Source: Paraburkholderia fungorum (lineage in GTDB: Bacteria > Pseudomonadota > Gammaproteobacteria > Burkholderiales > Burkholderiaceae). Taken from it: a stretch of DNA of 64,000 nt. Shown in pieces: positions 18,124-27,507 of this stretch. Position numbers and translations under genes: made by a program. Position 1 is the stretch's first letter. The number at the start of each line of letters is the position of its first letter. Where the stretch lies: the NCBI RefSeq assembly GCF_900099835.1, contig NZ_FNKP01000002.1, positions 1,674,001 to 1,738,000 of the forward strand. Reading direction: 5' to 3'. The notes beneath the pieces are model-generated. The model searched no databases, was not told where the DNA came from, and worked only from the letters and a program-made list of their open reading frames with translations.

Positions 18124-18627
18124 ATGCTTAAACGACTCGCATTTCTCAGCGCGTGCACTGCGGCGTTAATGCTCGCGAGTTGCACCGAGCCGCATCAACG
18201 GGTTGAGGCGGGAGCAGACCAGTCCGAACTGATTGCCCGGCTGGGACCGCCCAAGGAAACCTACGATCTGCCGGATGGGGGAAAGCGCTTGATGTGGCCG
18301 ACCCAGCCCATGGGTTCGACGACAACGGCGGCCGACCTCGACGCTTCCGGCAAAGTGCTAGGAGTTCGACAGGTACTTCGGGACAGCGAATTCCATCGCG
18401 CCGAAATCGGCAAGTGGACCCGGAATGACGTGCTCGTCAACTTTGGCCGCCCTTTCGAAACCGGCTACTTCAAGAGAACGAACCGGGAGGTGTGGTCATA
18501 CCGGTACATGGAAAACAACATTGAACATCTGATCTATCACTTTTACTTCGACGATCAGGGCGTGCTCCGCCAGACACAAAGATCGCCCGATCCGAAATTC
18601 GATCCGAGCCAGCGCAACCGGTTCTAG
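18124..18627 (+). CDS. Small conserved lipoprotein, BamE/SmpA-like fold
   Basis: A 167-residue protein with a signal peptide and lipobox (LASC, Cys20), so probably an outer membrane or periplasmic lipoprotein. Two similar blocks follow: a LIARLGPPKETYDLPDGGKRL repeat unit, then DVLVNFGRPFETGYFKRTNREVWSYRY. These resemble the tandem SmpA/OmlA (BamE-like) motif of a G-x-P turn followed by a tryptophan/tyrosine-rich strand. The function of this family in Burkholderiaceae is not known to me; assembly or integrity of the envelope is a guess from the fold. The ATG follows GGAGTACTTCC. It stands alone: upstream is the divergent AI-2E permease and downstream is the convergent pqiB. Confidence 0.75.
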   Translation: MLKRLAFLSACTAALMLASCTEPHQRVEAGADQSELIARLGPPKETYDLPDGGKRLMWPTQPMGSTTTAADLDASGKVLGVRQVLRDSEFHRAEIGKWTRNDVLVNFGRPFETGYFKRTNREVWSYRYMENNIEHLIYHFYFDDQGVLRQTQRSPDPKFDPSQRNRF

Positions 18628-18792
18628 CGGCGGCGGGCTCTTTGCGCTGCGCGGCGCGTCAGTTTGTCAGCGGGTAGTTCTTGAGCTGTTTTCCAAGCCG
18701 GGTATCGGGCGTCCAGCGATTCGCTATCCGGCCATCAACGCATTCGAGCGGCTTGTCGCGACCTGATGCGCCTGGAAATTCTGGCTTTCTGA

Positions 18793-20439
18793 TCATCGCG
18801 CATCCGCCTTCTTGCCGCGAATCAGCGACTCTGGATGCTGCTCCAGATAGTCCGCCAACGAGCGGACCGACACAGCCGCACGCGACAACTCCTGCATCGT
18901 TTCGACCGTGTTTTGCTGCAACGGCGAATCACTTTGCAATGCACGATTTGCGGATGTCAGCGTCTCGCGCGCCGCCGCCAACGTTGCCTTGGCATCGGGC
19001 GCAAGATCCGAATTCATCGTATTGAGCAGTCCGTCCGCGTCATTGATTGTCTTGCGTAAATCCTTGCTGATTCCGTCGAAAGGAATGGCATTCAGCTTAG
19101 CGACCAGACTCGTGATGGATTCCTGCAAACCCTGCAGATTCCCCGGTACAGTCGGCAATTGCGGCGTTTCTTTGTGCCAGTCCACAGCCGCCTTCGGCGC
19201 TGACGGAAAGAAATCAATGGCGACATAGAGCTGCCCCGTCAGCAGACTTCCGGTACGCAGTTGCGCACGCAATCCCTTCGACACCAGGTAGTCCGCGAAT
19301 TGCTTGCGCTCCGATGCCGTGTTCTTGCGACTCGGGTCCCAGTTCTCTCGCGAGATCAGACGCTCCGGAAAAAGTTTGACCACGACCGGAATATCGAATG
19401 ACTTTTTCACAGGATCGAAGCGCGCGGAAATAGCCGCCACTTCTCCCACTACGATGCCCCGGAAATCTACCGGCGCACCGACAGTCAATCCGCGTACCGA
19501 CTCGTTGAAATTCAGCACGTACTGGTCCACTATCGTGTCATGCTGTTTCATTGCATCAGAGCGGTTGGCGAACAGCACATACTGATGTCGTGTATCCGCT
19601 TCGATTTTTTCGGTCGATTCCGGCGGGTTTTCAAAAGCGAGCCCACCGATCAACACCGATGCCATCGACTCCGTATCGATCTTCACGCCCGACGTGTCCA
19701 GCGTGACATCAACGCCGCTCGCATGCCAGAAGCGGCTGTCGTTCGTGACATATTTATCGTACGGCGCGTTGATGAAGACGTGCAGCGTCATCCCTGCGCC
19801 GTCGGGATCGAGCGCATACGAGATCACCTGGCCGACCTGGAGCCGCCGGAAAAATATCGGCGAGCCAATGTCGAGCGAGCCGATATTTGCGCTCTTCAGT
19901 ACATACTCCCGCCCTGGGGTGCCGGATGCGAGCACAGGTGGCGACTCCAGCCCTGTGAAGTCGCGCCGAGCCTTGCTGGAAGCGCCGATATCCATCCCGA
20001 TGTGAGAGCCGGAAATCAACGTGCTGATGCCCGACACCGTGCCGCCTGCAATACGCGGACGAACGACCCAGAAGCGCGTGTCGTCGACCAGCATGCTCGC
20101 CGCGTTTCGCGACATATCGGCCCGCGCCAGCACGGTTTTGTGATCGTCGGAAAGCGCGAGACTTTTGATCACGCCAACATCGACATTCTTGAACTTGATT
20201 TTGGTTTTACCGGCTTCGATGCCATCTCCGGTTGTAAAACGGATGACGATAGTCGGCCCCTCGTTCATCACGGACTGAACTGCGAGCCACCCGGCAATCA
20301 GCACCGCGACGATCGGCACGATCCATATCAACTGGATACGCCACTTCGATTGCCCGGTCGCAACCGCCGTGGGGAACTCGGGCATCTCGTGATCACTGTT
20401 CTCTTCGGGTGCCTTATCCACGTTCCGTCTCCACGGCAT
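18793..20439 (-). CDS. pqiB: PqiB-type MCE-domain intermembrane lipid transport protein
   Basis: A 548-residue protein, the length of E. coli PqiB (546). One N-terminal membrane helix (about residues 33-52, IQLIWIVPIVAVLIAGW) anchors a periplasmic part with three MCE domains. The first begins at PTIVIRFTTGDGIEAGKTKIKFKNVDVG, the second near GREYVLKSANIGSLDIGSPIFFRR, and the third near VLNFNESVRGLTVGAPVDFRG. A C-terminal coiled coil follows (ALQSDSPLQQNTVETMQELSRAAVSVRSLADYLEQHPE). Known PqiB hexamers form a needle that spans the periplasm for lipid movement. The start at 20439 overlaps the pqiA end by 26 bases, so the two are coupled. No pqiC lipoprotein gene follows. Confidence 0.92.
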   Translation of the reverse strand: MPWRRNVDKAPEENSDHEMPEFPTAVATGQSKWRIQLIWIVPIVAVLIAGWLAVQSVMNEGPTIVIRFTTGDGIEAGKTKIKFKNVDVGVIKSLALSDDHKTVLARADMSRNAASMLVDDTRFWVVRPRIAGGTVSGISTLISGSHIGMDIGASSKARRDFTGLESPPVLASGTPGREYVLKSANIGSLDIGSPIFFRRLQVGQVISYALDPDGAGMTLHVFINAPYDKYVTNDSRFWHASGVDVTLDTSGVKIDTESMASVLIGGLAFENPPESTEKIEADTRHQYVLFANRSDAMKQHDTIVDQYVLNFNESVRGLTVGAPVDFRGIVVGEVAAISARFDPVKKSFDIPVVVKLFPERLISRENWDPSRKNTASERKQFADYLVSKGLRAQLRTGSLLTGQLYVAIDFFPSAPKAAVDWHKETPQLPTVPGNLQGLQESITSLVAKLNAIPFDGISKDLRKTINDADGLLNTMNSDLAPDAKATLAAARETLTSANRALQSDSPLQQNTVETMQELSRAAVSVRSLADYLEQHPESLIRGKKADAR

Positions 20440-21709
20440 CCCATATCAACCGTGGATCGAACGACAATGTCGCGAGCATGGTCAGTACGACAACCGCGCC
20501 AAACGCTATCGCGCCGGGGCCTGCATTGATCGTTGCGATAGAACCGAATTGCACGAGTGCGGCCAGAATCGTAATGACGTAGATATCGAGCATCGACCAG
20601 CGGCCGATCCGTTCGAGCAAACGGTAATTGTGCGTCCTTTGTTTTGGAATCAGCGTGGAACGTAGCTGGACGCTGCCAGCGAGAAAAGCCAACGAGAAGA
20701 TCTTGAGCATGGGTACCACGATACTTGCGATGAAAACGATAGCGGCGAGCGACCACGATCCCGAAGTCCAGAGAAATACGACACCACTGAGTATCGTGTC
20801 GGACTGGGTTCGGAACAGGGTTTGCGTCACCATCACCGGCAACGAAACAGCAGGGATATAGAGAACGATGGCGGCGATAAGAAACGCCCACGTTCGCGTG
20901 AGACTGCGCGGTTTACGAACGTGCAGGACGTTGCTGCAACGCTGACATTCCGGGCGTGGAATGGAACCGAACGGTGCGCACAGCGAGCCGCAGTCGGTAC
21001 ACGCGGACACGCCCGCGCGCGCTGCAGTTTTCTGCGCACGAAGTCGAAGCTTTTCTGCAACCGGCCCGGAATCTGAAGTGCGAGTGCGCGTCAGACGAAC
21101 CCAAAGCTCGCGGAAGTCCAGTTCAGCCGTGGTCGCCGTCAGCAGTACCGCAACCGCGCCGAATGAGCACAAACCCACACCCGGAACGACAGTCGCGACG
21201 TGCTGGAGTTTGACCAGTGCGATCAACATCGCAAGCATCAGTACTTCGATCATTCCCCACGGAGCAACATGCTGAAGCAGACGCAGAACAATGTCGGGGC
21301 GAAGCGGCAACGCCCGGCGACGCGTTGGAAAAAGCAGCGGGACACGAATCGATAAAAGTAGATAGATCACCGCCAGCATGTGGACCGAAGGCATCACGAT
21401 CGTGGTCAATACGACGAGACCGGCGATTGGCCACATCCCTTCCGTATAGAGCGCCGACGCTGCGCCAGCCAGCGTGCTTTCCATCAGTTCGCCCTTGACC
21501 CAAACTTCCACGACCGGGAACAGATTCGCCACGACGAACAGAATCGCGGCGGCCACCGTAAGTGCGAGAACGCGATCGTGGTTTGCCGTGCGACTACGGT
21601 AGAGCGCTGCATCACAGCGATGGCAACCCACGCGACCGCCGTCCGGCGGCGAGACTTTCCACTGCAACAGATCGCACTCCCGACACGCGATCAAGGTGGC
21701 TTTACTCAT
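20414..21709 (-). CDS. pqiA: PqiA-type inner membrane protein
   Basis: A 431-residue inner membrane protein with two PqiA repeats, each an N-terminal Zn-ribbon followed by four membrane helices. The first ribbon is CRECDLLQ with CHRC; the second is CTDCGSLC with CQRC (about residue 250). Characteristic helices are ANLFPVVEVWVKGE and ALPVMVTQTL-like segments followed by GMWPIAGLVV and GSWSLAAIVF. PqiA is the membrane partner of the MCE protein PqiB, encoded next and overlapping by 26 bases. I take the ATG at 21709 (MSKATL); another lies three codons upstream. The divergent spacer to its right carries a long-range inverted repeat (21807-21935). Confidence 0.92.
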   Translation of the reverse strand: MSKATLIACRECDLLQWKVSPPDGGRVGCHRCDAALYRSRTANHDRVLALTVAAAILFVVANLFPVVEVWVKGELMESTLAGAASALYTEGMWPIAGLVVLTTIVMPSVHMLAVIYLLLSIRVPLLFPTRRRALPLRPDIVLRLLQHVAPWGMIEVLMLAMLIALVKLQHVATVVPGVGLCSFGAVAVLLTATTAELDFRELWVRLTRTRTSDSGPVAEKLRLRAQKTAARAGVSACTDCGSLCAPFGSIPRPECQRCSNVLHVRKPRSLTRTWAFLIAAIVLYIPAVSLPVMVTQTLFRTQSDTILSGVVFLWTSGSWSLAAIVFIASIVVPMLKIFSLAFLAGSVQLRSTLIPKQRTHNYRLLERIGRWSMLDIYVITILAALVQFGSIATINAGPGAIAFGAVVVLTMLATLSFDPRLIWDAVETERG

Positions 21710-21806
21710 TCTGGGCATCCGCTTTCACGCGTCGGTTGACCGCGTGCACGCCCTCTTGCAGGCGCCGATTTATATGAGGCGCAAGACTATCATTGTGGAA
21801 ATTCTT

Positions 21807-21935
21807 TGTAAACCGTCCGTCTGGTTTGTTTTTATATAAAAATCAACTTTGGTGCTCCCCACCGGGGTAACACACAAAAAAGACAAATTTCACGGTTCAG
21901 CCAATCTCATAAACAGACCGGGCAGACGGTTTACA
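21807..21935. promoter_or_regulatory. Widely spaced inverted repeat between divergent pqiA and a lipoprotein gene
   Basis: TGTAAACCGTC (21807-21817) and its exact reverse complement GACGGTTTACA (21925-21935) face each other in the 322-base divergent spacer. Similarity extends to 17 of 21 bases. Each copy lies about 100 bases from the start of one of the divergent genes, which fits a regulator that controls both. The remaining spacer is AT-rich, with no gene. Confidence 0.55.
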
Positions 21936-22031
21936 TCTGAATTCTACAGTGTTACTGTGCGGGCTTCGATGGATCCTCCATGTACCGAACCACACGTTCG
22001 GCATCCAATTCGCCCATCTGGAACAGACAAA

Positions 22032-22694
22032 ATGATGAACACCCGACTCGCCGCAGCACTCGTGACTGGCGCCACCGCCTTGACGCTTTCCGCCTGCGCA
22101 GGCGTGCAACCGGTTGCTTATAGCGGCCTTTCGTCCACGTCGCAAATGACGAAGAACCGCGCGGGCGATTCAGACAAGGTGCCGTACCAGTACGCCGCGC
22201 CGGTCGTGTGGTCGCGATACACCAAGGTCACGGTGGACCCTGTCGTTGTCTATCAGGGCAGCGACAATCAGTTTGGCGACATGAAGGCCGAGGACAAAAC
22301 CGTACTGGCCGAGTACATGCAAAAAACCTTCTCCGACGCGCTCTCCAAACATTTCGACGTCACGACGCAGGCGGGTCCGGACAGCCTGCGCGTCAAGCTG
22401 ACGCTCACCGGCGCGGAAACGACCACGCCATTCGTTGGACAGTTCACTCACTTCGACATTGGCGGAAATGTCTATAACGGCGTGCAGGCGATTTTTGGTG
22501 GGAAGGCCGCATTTAGCGGCTCCGTTTCTTATGCCGTCGAAGTGTATGACGGTACGAACGGTCGTCTGTTGAAAGCGTATGTGTCGAAACAGTATCCGAA
22601 TGCGATGAACCTGGCCGCCGCGTTCGGCTCGCTGGGCGCGGCAAAAACCGGCCTGGACAAGGGAGCTGACGCGTTGGTGGCTCAACTGCACTGA
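22032..22694 (+). CDS. DUF3313-family lipoprotein
   Basis: A 220-residue predicted lipoprotein with signal peptide and lipobox (LSAC, Cys22). The body contains KNRAGDSDKVPYQYAAPVVWSRYTKVTVDPVVVY, YMQKTFSDALSKHFDVTTQAGPDSLRVKLTLTGAETTTP and a Gly-rich segment ending in GADALVAQLH, all typical of DUF3313. Its cellular role is unknown. I use the first of two adjacent ATG codons (22032 and 22035) after GGAACA; a longer in-frame extension to 21849 would bury the signal peptide. It is divergent from pqiA and shares the paired operator-like sequence in the spacer, which makes a link to envelope lipid stress plausible but unproven. Confidence 0.85.
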   Translation: MMNTRLAAALVTGATALTLSACAGVQPVAYSGLSSTSQMTKNRAGDSDKVPYQYAAPVVWSRYTKVTVDPVVVYQGSDNQFGDMKAEDKTVLAEYMQKTFSDALSKHFDVTTQAGPDSLRVKLTLTGAETTTPFVGQFTHFDIGGNVYNGVQAIFGGKAAFSGSVSYAVEVYDGTNGRLLKAYVSKQYPNAMNLAAAFGSLGAAKTGLDKGADALVAQLH

Positions 22695-23051
22695 CCGGCA
22701 TCGGCGGAATACCTGGAACGCCGCGTTTTGTTTCTGCTAAAGAGACTGCGGAGTTGCGCGACTGCCGGTCGCCGATGCATGGGCCGGATTGCGAGGGGCC
22801 TGTGTGATGTCGTCACTGGCCGGCTTTAACCCTGCGTGGGCGTGAGCGCCCCTAACAGGCGCAGTTATCTCTCAGCGACAGAAGCACGATCGAACGCAGT
22901 GGTTCGCAGCGCGTCCAGCCTGCCCCTTTCGGTATCAAACCTGATTCCCGATGTGATTCCCGTGCGGGTCAATCTGTTAATCTCGCGGTTTTGACCCGGG
23001 CGGCACAGTGACCGCCGTTGGTGCGTACACTTTTACATCACACAGGAAGAC
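22695..23051. other. Intergenic region upstream of the TetR-family gene
   Basis: No gene seen. Two direct copies of TGATTCCCG lie close together near 22942-22962, followed by CCCGTGCGGG. This is a possible operator cluster for the TetR regulator just downstream. The regulator's ribosome site is AGGAAG before 23052. Confidence 0.5.
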
Positions 23052-23630
23052 ATGGACAACGCGACCCGTTCAGAGCGATCCCGCAGCGCCGCCATCAGGG
23101 CTGCTTTGGCAATCTTGACGCGCGATGGTCCCGGTGGACTGACTTTCGACTCGCTCTCGCGCGAAAGTGGAATCAGCAAAGGCGGCCTGCTGCATCAGTT
23201 CGGCACCAAAGCCGGCGTCCTCAAAGCCCTGCTTGCTTATCAGCGGGAACATTTTGAGTCGTTCGCCGCCGGTTTTCTCGCTGCCAAAGGGGAGTCGCTC
23301 CCTCATCCCGTGCTGTCTTCGCAGATCGCTGTCATGCGGGAGACCATCAACCAGCCGAATTCGGTCGCGCGATCCATTCTGGCCGCACTCGTAGAAGATC
23401 CCGCTTTGCTGGAGGAGATTCGCGTGCAGGATCAGGTGAACATGCGCAAGATTCGTAGCGAAGCGGAAGATCCCGATATGGCGCTCGTGCGCCTGGCCGC
23501 GGCACGAGGTCTCGCTTACACCACCTTGCTCGGAATGAGTTCGTTTTCCGATGCGCAGCGCGAGAGACTTTTCAAGCTGCTGATGGATGACAAGCGCTGG
23601 CAGTCTCTCGAAGAGTCTCAGGCGAAATAG
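23052..23630 (+). CDS. TetR/AcrR-family transcriptional regulator
   Basis: A 192-residue regulator. The N-terminal TetR helix-turn-helix spans about residues 10-57 (IRAALAILTRDGPGGLTFDSLSRESGISKGGLLHQFGTKAGVLKALL). A helical ligand/dimer domain follows, with VARSILAALVEDPALLEEIR and LAAARGLAYTTLLGMSSFSDAQRERLFKLL. The recognition helix reads SKGGLLHQF rather than the more common KGTLYHHF. No efflux or enzyme gene lies directly beside it on the same strand (downstream is the convergent GGDEF/EAL gene), so its target may be itself or a distant gene. The ATG at 23052 follows AGGAAG. Confidence 0.9.
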   Translation: MDNATRSERSRSAAIRAALAILTRDGPGGLTFDSLSRESGISKGGLLHQFGTKAGVLKALLAYQREHFESFAAGFLAAKGESLPHPVLSSQIAVMRETINQPNSVARSILAALVEDPALLEEIRVQDQVNMRKIRSEAEDPDMALVRLAAARGLAYTTLLGMSSFSDAQRERLFKLLMDDKRWQSLEESQAK

Positions 23631-23776
23631 AAACTGGCGGCACTGTTAGTGCAATTCGCGAAGGCAGTCGAGTTGCCTGAACATGACCCAGCCAGCGCTT
23701 TCCCTTCCAATTCAGTTACCAGAAGAAGTCCGCGCACGATTGCAGGAACACCATCGTGCATCGAGCGCGGAACCAC

Positions 23777-26700
23777 TCACGCCACCATCCGCGCGCTACT
23801 CCAGTACCACAATTCAGCAGGCGACAAAGCTTTCGAGAAAAGGAAACCCTGCAGTTCATCGCATCCGATATTGCGCAGAATGCGCGCCTGATGCTCGCTC
23901 TCGACACCTTCGGCAACCACCCGAAGACCCAGTTCATGTCCAAGCTCGACGATCGCCCGAATGATCGCGAGATCGGCCGGTGCATCGAGCATGTCCTGTA
24001 CGAACGCACGGTCGATCTTCAGGCGATCGAGAGGAAACCGGTTCAGATAGTTGAGACTCGAGTAACCAATACCAAAGTCATCGAGGGAAATCTTGACGCC
24101 AAGCTTGCGGATCGCCTGAATCGTTTGAAGATAGTTCTCCGCGTTGTCCATCAGCACCGTCTCGGTAATCTCGAGTTCGAGCCGCTCGGGTGCGACGCGA
24201 TATTGCGCGAGACTGTCCGCGAGAGTCTCCAGCAGATCTGGATCGCGCAGTTGTATCGCCGACAGATTGATCGACACGCGCAAATGCATCCGCCCCTCTT
24301 CATCCCACTCGGCGAGTTGCCGGCAGGCTTCGTCGATCACCCATGCACCGATCGGGATGATGAGCCGCGTATCTTCCGCGACCGGAATGAATTGCACCGG
24401 CGACACCGTGCCGATCTGCGGACTGTTCCACCGCAATAGACCTTCGACGGCAACCAGTTCGCCCGTGCGCGCATCGACGCACGGCTGATACGCAAGCCGG
24501 AACTCGCGCTCCGTAATCGCCGTGCGCAGACACGCTTCGAGCGTCAACCGGTAGCGCGCGCGTTCGGCCATATCGGGCGAGAAGAACTTGACGAGATTGC
24601 GGCCGGCCGCTTTCGCCTGATACATCGCGGCGTCCGCGTTCTGCATCAGGGTTTCGATGTCTTCGCCGTCGTCCGGGAAAAGCGCGACGCCGACACTGCA
24701 CGACACCGGCAACGCAGCGCCGCCAAGTTCATGCGGCTGCCGCACGAGCGGCAACAGGCGGTCTTCGATGGCGCGCGTCACGTCCGCCGTGTTGCTCACA
24801 CCGTTGAGGATCACGGTGAACTCGTCGCCACCCAGCCGGCTAACCGTGTCGTTGCTGCGCACAGCTTGCAGCAGTCGTCGCGACACCGAGCGCAACAGAT
24901 TGTCGCCAATATGATGACCGAGCGAATCGTTGATGTTCTTGAAACGGTCCAGGTCGATGAAGAGCACCGCGGCGCGTTGGCCCGTGCGCCGCGCATTGGC
25001 GAGCGCGACGCCCAGGCGCTTCACGAACAGTTCGCGGTTCGGCAATTCCGTCAGCACGTCGTGCTCGGCGAGAAACTGGATGCGCGCCTCGCTTTTCTTG
25101 CGGTCCGTGATGTCGATCAACGTGCAGATGTAGTGCGACAGATTCGCCCGGCGGTCGCGCACGGCGCTCACCATCAGCCACGCCGGATAGTCGCTGCCCG
25201 CCCGCCGCCGCACCTGCGCTTCGCCGTGCCACGCGCTCAGACGGTCGACGGAATCGATGACGGACGGGAAAATATCGCCCTGCTCCTGCGCGCCGAAAAG
25301 GAAAGCCGGCTCCTTGCCGGCGACATCGTCGGCACGGTAGCCAGTGGCCCGATAAAACGACGCGTTGGCGGTCACGAGCCGTCGTTGTGCATCGAGAATC
25401 AGAATGGCCTCGGATGATGCTTCGAACACCTTGCCCCACAATTCCAGCCGCTGCTCCATCAGCTTGATCTGGTTGATGGGAGTGAAAGCCGTCAACACCG
25501 CGTCGCGTCCCTGGAAGTCGAGGCGCCGCGCCGACAGCATCGCCCACGTGGGTTCACCACTGGCCAGCCAGCGCACCTCGAATTCGTCCACGGCGTCGCG
25601 GTCGGAGAGTTGCTGGAAAAACCGCGCGCGCACTTCGGAGTCGAGCCCGTAGCCCCATGGGTCAACCGTGCAGCCGTTCAGCCAGGCCAGCGCGGGCCGG
25701 TTCGCATGCAGCACCTCGTGGCCGGGAATCGCGGTCACGACCATCGGCACCGGCGTCGCTTCGACGAGCGCGTATTGCGCCGCCGACGCTCTCGCGGTCG
25801 CAGCGAGTTCCTTCTGCACGTCGCGCTCGCGGTCGAGCTGCGCCAGCATGTCGTTGAAGCCTCGCACGAGCTGGCCGATCTCATCCTGACTGTGCCAGTT
25901 GGCGCGCAATGAATGGTCGCCTGTGCGGCGTACGGTATCCATCACACGCGCAAGCTGGCGCAACGGGCGCGACACCTGCTGGGCGACGAAATACACCATG
26001 CTGAGAATCGCGCACAGCAGAAAAAATGCCGTCCCGAGGTGTAGCCACATGCGCTGAAAAAGACCGCGCACGCGGGCATGCAGAAGACTTTCGAGTTGAC
26101 TGCCGGTCATACTCCACGCGTCGCTCACGCTCGTGATGACCTGCTGCTGCGCGGCATCGAGCGCGGCCAGCGTGGCCGTGTCCGCGCCATTGTCGACCGC
26201 TGCGCCAGCCACATGGCGATAGGTTTCGATGGCGGCGAGCATGCGTGCAATCGACGGTCCGATCGTGCCGCTCAGCGTGCCGTTCGCCGCCGAAGCTTCC
26301 GCGTAGTCGGAGCGTAGCCCCTGCAGTACTGCATCGAGTTGCCCCTCCAGCACGAGGTAGCGGGTACGCATCTCGTCGCGGCTCATCGGTGCGTCGTGCA
26401 ATCTCGCGCCGGCATTGTGCAGATGACGGCCGATCCGGTTGATGTCGTTGAGCAGTTCCGGGTAGCGCAGAATCGACAGCGACATCGCGTAGTAGCTGTC
26501 GAGGTCCGGGTCCAGAATCAGGTTGGACTGGTTGCCGATTCGCGTCACCAGCGCGCGCGTCGCTTCGAGTCCATCGTCCACCGTCGCTGCGCTCGCGTGC
26601 GGTGTCGAGATCGCGGCGAGTGCCGTGCGGACCTTTTCGTTTATCTCCGCGCTTTGCATGTTCGCGCCGAAGCGGTGCTCGGCGTCGGCGAGCTTACTCG

Positions 26701-26956
26701 CGGTTTCCTGCGAGTGAGGCGCGGTCCGCGGCTGGCCCGCCCCCGCCATGGCAAAGTCGATGACCGCATCGTGCACGATTGCAACGTAGGCATTGCCAAC
26801 CAGTTCCTTGTCGGAGAAGTCGATCGCAATGTACTTCTCGTGGATCAGAATGCCGCTGATGTAGACCACCGCGCTGAGGTCGAGCAGATAAATCAGCAGC
26901 AACTTGCGGCCGACGCGAAGACGTCCGAGAAAATGGAAGAACGGGTTGCGATTCAT
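23777..26956 (-). CDS. Membrane GGDEF/EAL cyclic-di-GMP enzyme with HAMP and PAS domains
   Basis: A 1059-residue signalling protein. A membrane helix near residues 18-38, a periplasmic helical sensor (to about 300), a second helix, then a HAMP segment (SRPLRQLARVMDTVRRTGDHS) are followed by two PAS regions, a GGDEF domain and an EAL domain. GGDEF is intact (SRLGGDEFTVIL) with an inhibitory-site RxxD (RSND) five residues ahead, so it should make cyclic-di-GMP and be product-inhibited. The EAL signature is EGL (VAVEGLLRW), but DDFGIGYSSL, LKIDRAFV and VAEGVE are present, so phosphodiesterase activity is possible. The ATG at 26956 is preferred to a GTG four codons upstream. No neighbour suggests its output. 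Confidence 0.92.
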   Translation of the reverse strand: MNRNPFFHFLGRLRVGRKLLLIYLLDLSAVVYISGILIHEKYIAIDFSDKELVGNAYVAIVHDAVIDFAMAGAGQPRTAPHSQETASKLADAEHRFGANMQSAEINEKVRTALAAISTPHASAATVDDGLEATRALVTRIGNQSNLILDPDLDSYYAMSLSILRYPELLNDINRIGRHLHNAGARLHDAPMSRDEMRTRYLVLEGQLDAVLQGLRSDYAEASAANGTLSGTIGPSIARMLAAIETYRHVAGAAVDNGADTATLAALDAAQQQVITSVSDAWSMTGSQLESLLHARVRGLFQRMWLHLGTAFFLLCAILSMVYFVAQQVSRPLRQLARVMDTVRRTGDHSLRANWHSQDEIGQLVRGFNDMLAQLDRERDVQKELAATARASAAQYALVEATPVPMVVTAIPGHEVLHANRPALAWLNGCTVDPWGYGLDSEVRARFFQQLSDRDAVDEFEVRWLASGEPTWAMLSARRLDFQGRDAVLTAFTPINQIKLMEQRLELWGKVFEASSEAILILDAQRRLVTANASFYRATGYRADDVAGKEPAFLFGAQEQGDIFPSVIDSVDRLSAWHGEAQVRRRAGSDYPAWLMVSAVRDRRANLSHYICTLIDITDRKKSEARIQFLAEHDVLTELPNRELFVKRLGVALANARRTGQRAAVLFIDLDRFKNINDSLGHHIGDNLLRSVSRRLLQAVRSNDTVSRLGGDEFTVILNGVSNTADVTRAIEDRLLPLVRQPHELGGAALPVSCSVGVALFPDDGEDIETLMQNADAAMYQAKAAGRNLVKFFSPDMAERARYRLTLEACLRTAITEREFRLAYQPCVDARTGELVAVEGLLRWNSPQIGTVSPVQFIPVAEDTRLIIPIGAWVIDEACRQLAEWDEEGRMHLRVSINLSAIQLRDPDLLETLADSLAQYRVAPERLELEITETVLMDNAENYLQTIQAIRKLGVKISLDDFGIGYSSLNYLNRFPLDRLKIDRAFVQDMLDAPADLAIIRAIVELGHELGLRVVAEGVESEHQARILRNIGCDELQGFLFSKALSPAELWYWSSARMVA

Positions 26957-27507
26957 CGGCGAAAGCACTCGATCGCAAAGCGTTTATTCAGGGTGCGGTA
27001 TGCCTGACGTTTCACTGCTTGTCTCCGTGCACGGAACGTCGAACCCGGGTTGGGTCCGACTGAGGGAACCCCCTCAGTCATCCTATCGACCAGCGAAATT
27101 TTTTCTTTAGCATTTGCTTAAAATTCGCCAGAACGGTGCCTGAAATGCGACAGCACGGTGCGAAAAAGCCAGTGCACGCCTTGTTTTGGGTCGATCGCTG
27201 GACCCGGTTTTCGAGGGGCGGTCTGTAATGAGACCTTCGCTCGATGAGGAGCGAAGGCGCACGTCCCATCCTGATCCGAGCGTTCGATAGAAAGGCGGGA
27301 GATCTTCACGCACAGGCTCAGCGCACGACCTGACAGCCACGCGAATATGACGGCTGAGTACGCGGATCTGACACAGGTACCGCCTTGCGAACCGAACACG
27401 TAGCCAGTTGCAGTTCGACGGCAACCGGCGCAGTCTTCTGATCGGGAGATTCATCAATCTGATCGCCGCGGCGGTGCGAGCAAGCGGATCTTGCAACGGA
27501 GCAGCAC
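26957..27507. other. Divergent intergenic region (GGDEF/EAL gene and membrane protein)
   Basis: No gene seen in 551 bases. A perfect nine-base stem, CCTTCGCTC (27234-27242) with GAGCGAAGG (27249-27257), lies 250 bases upstream of the plus-strand gene. It has no T-run, so it is more likely an RNA stem or operator than a terminator. GGGTC and GACCC arms near 27188-27205 form a weaker dyad. Confidence 0.5.
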
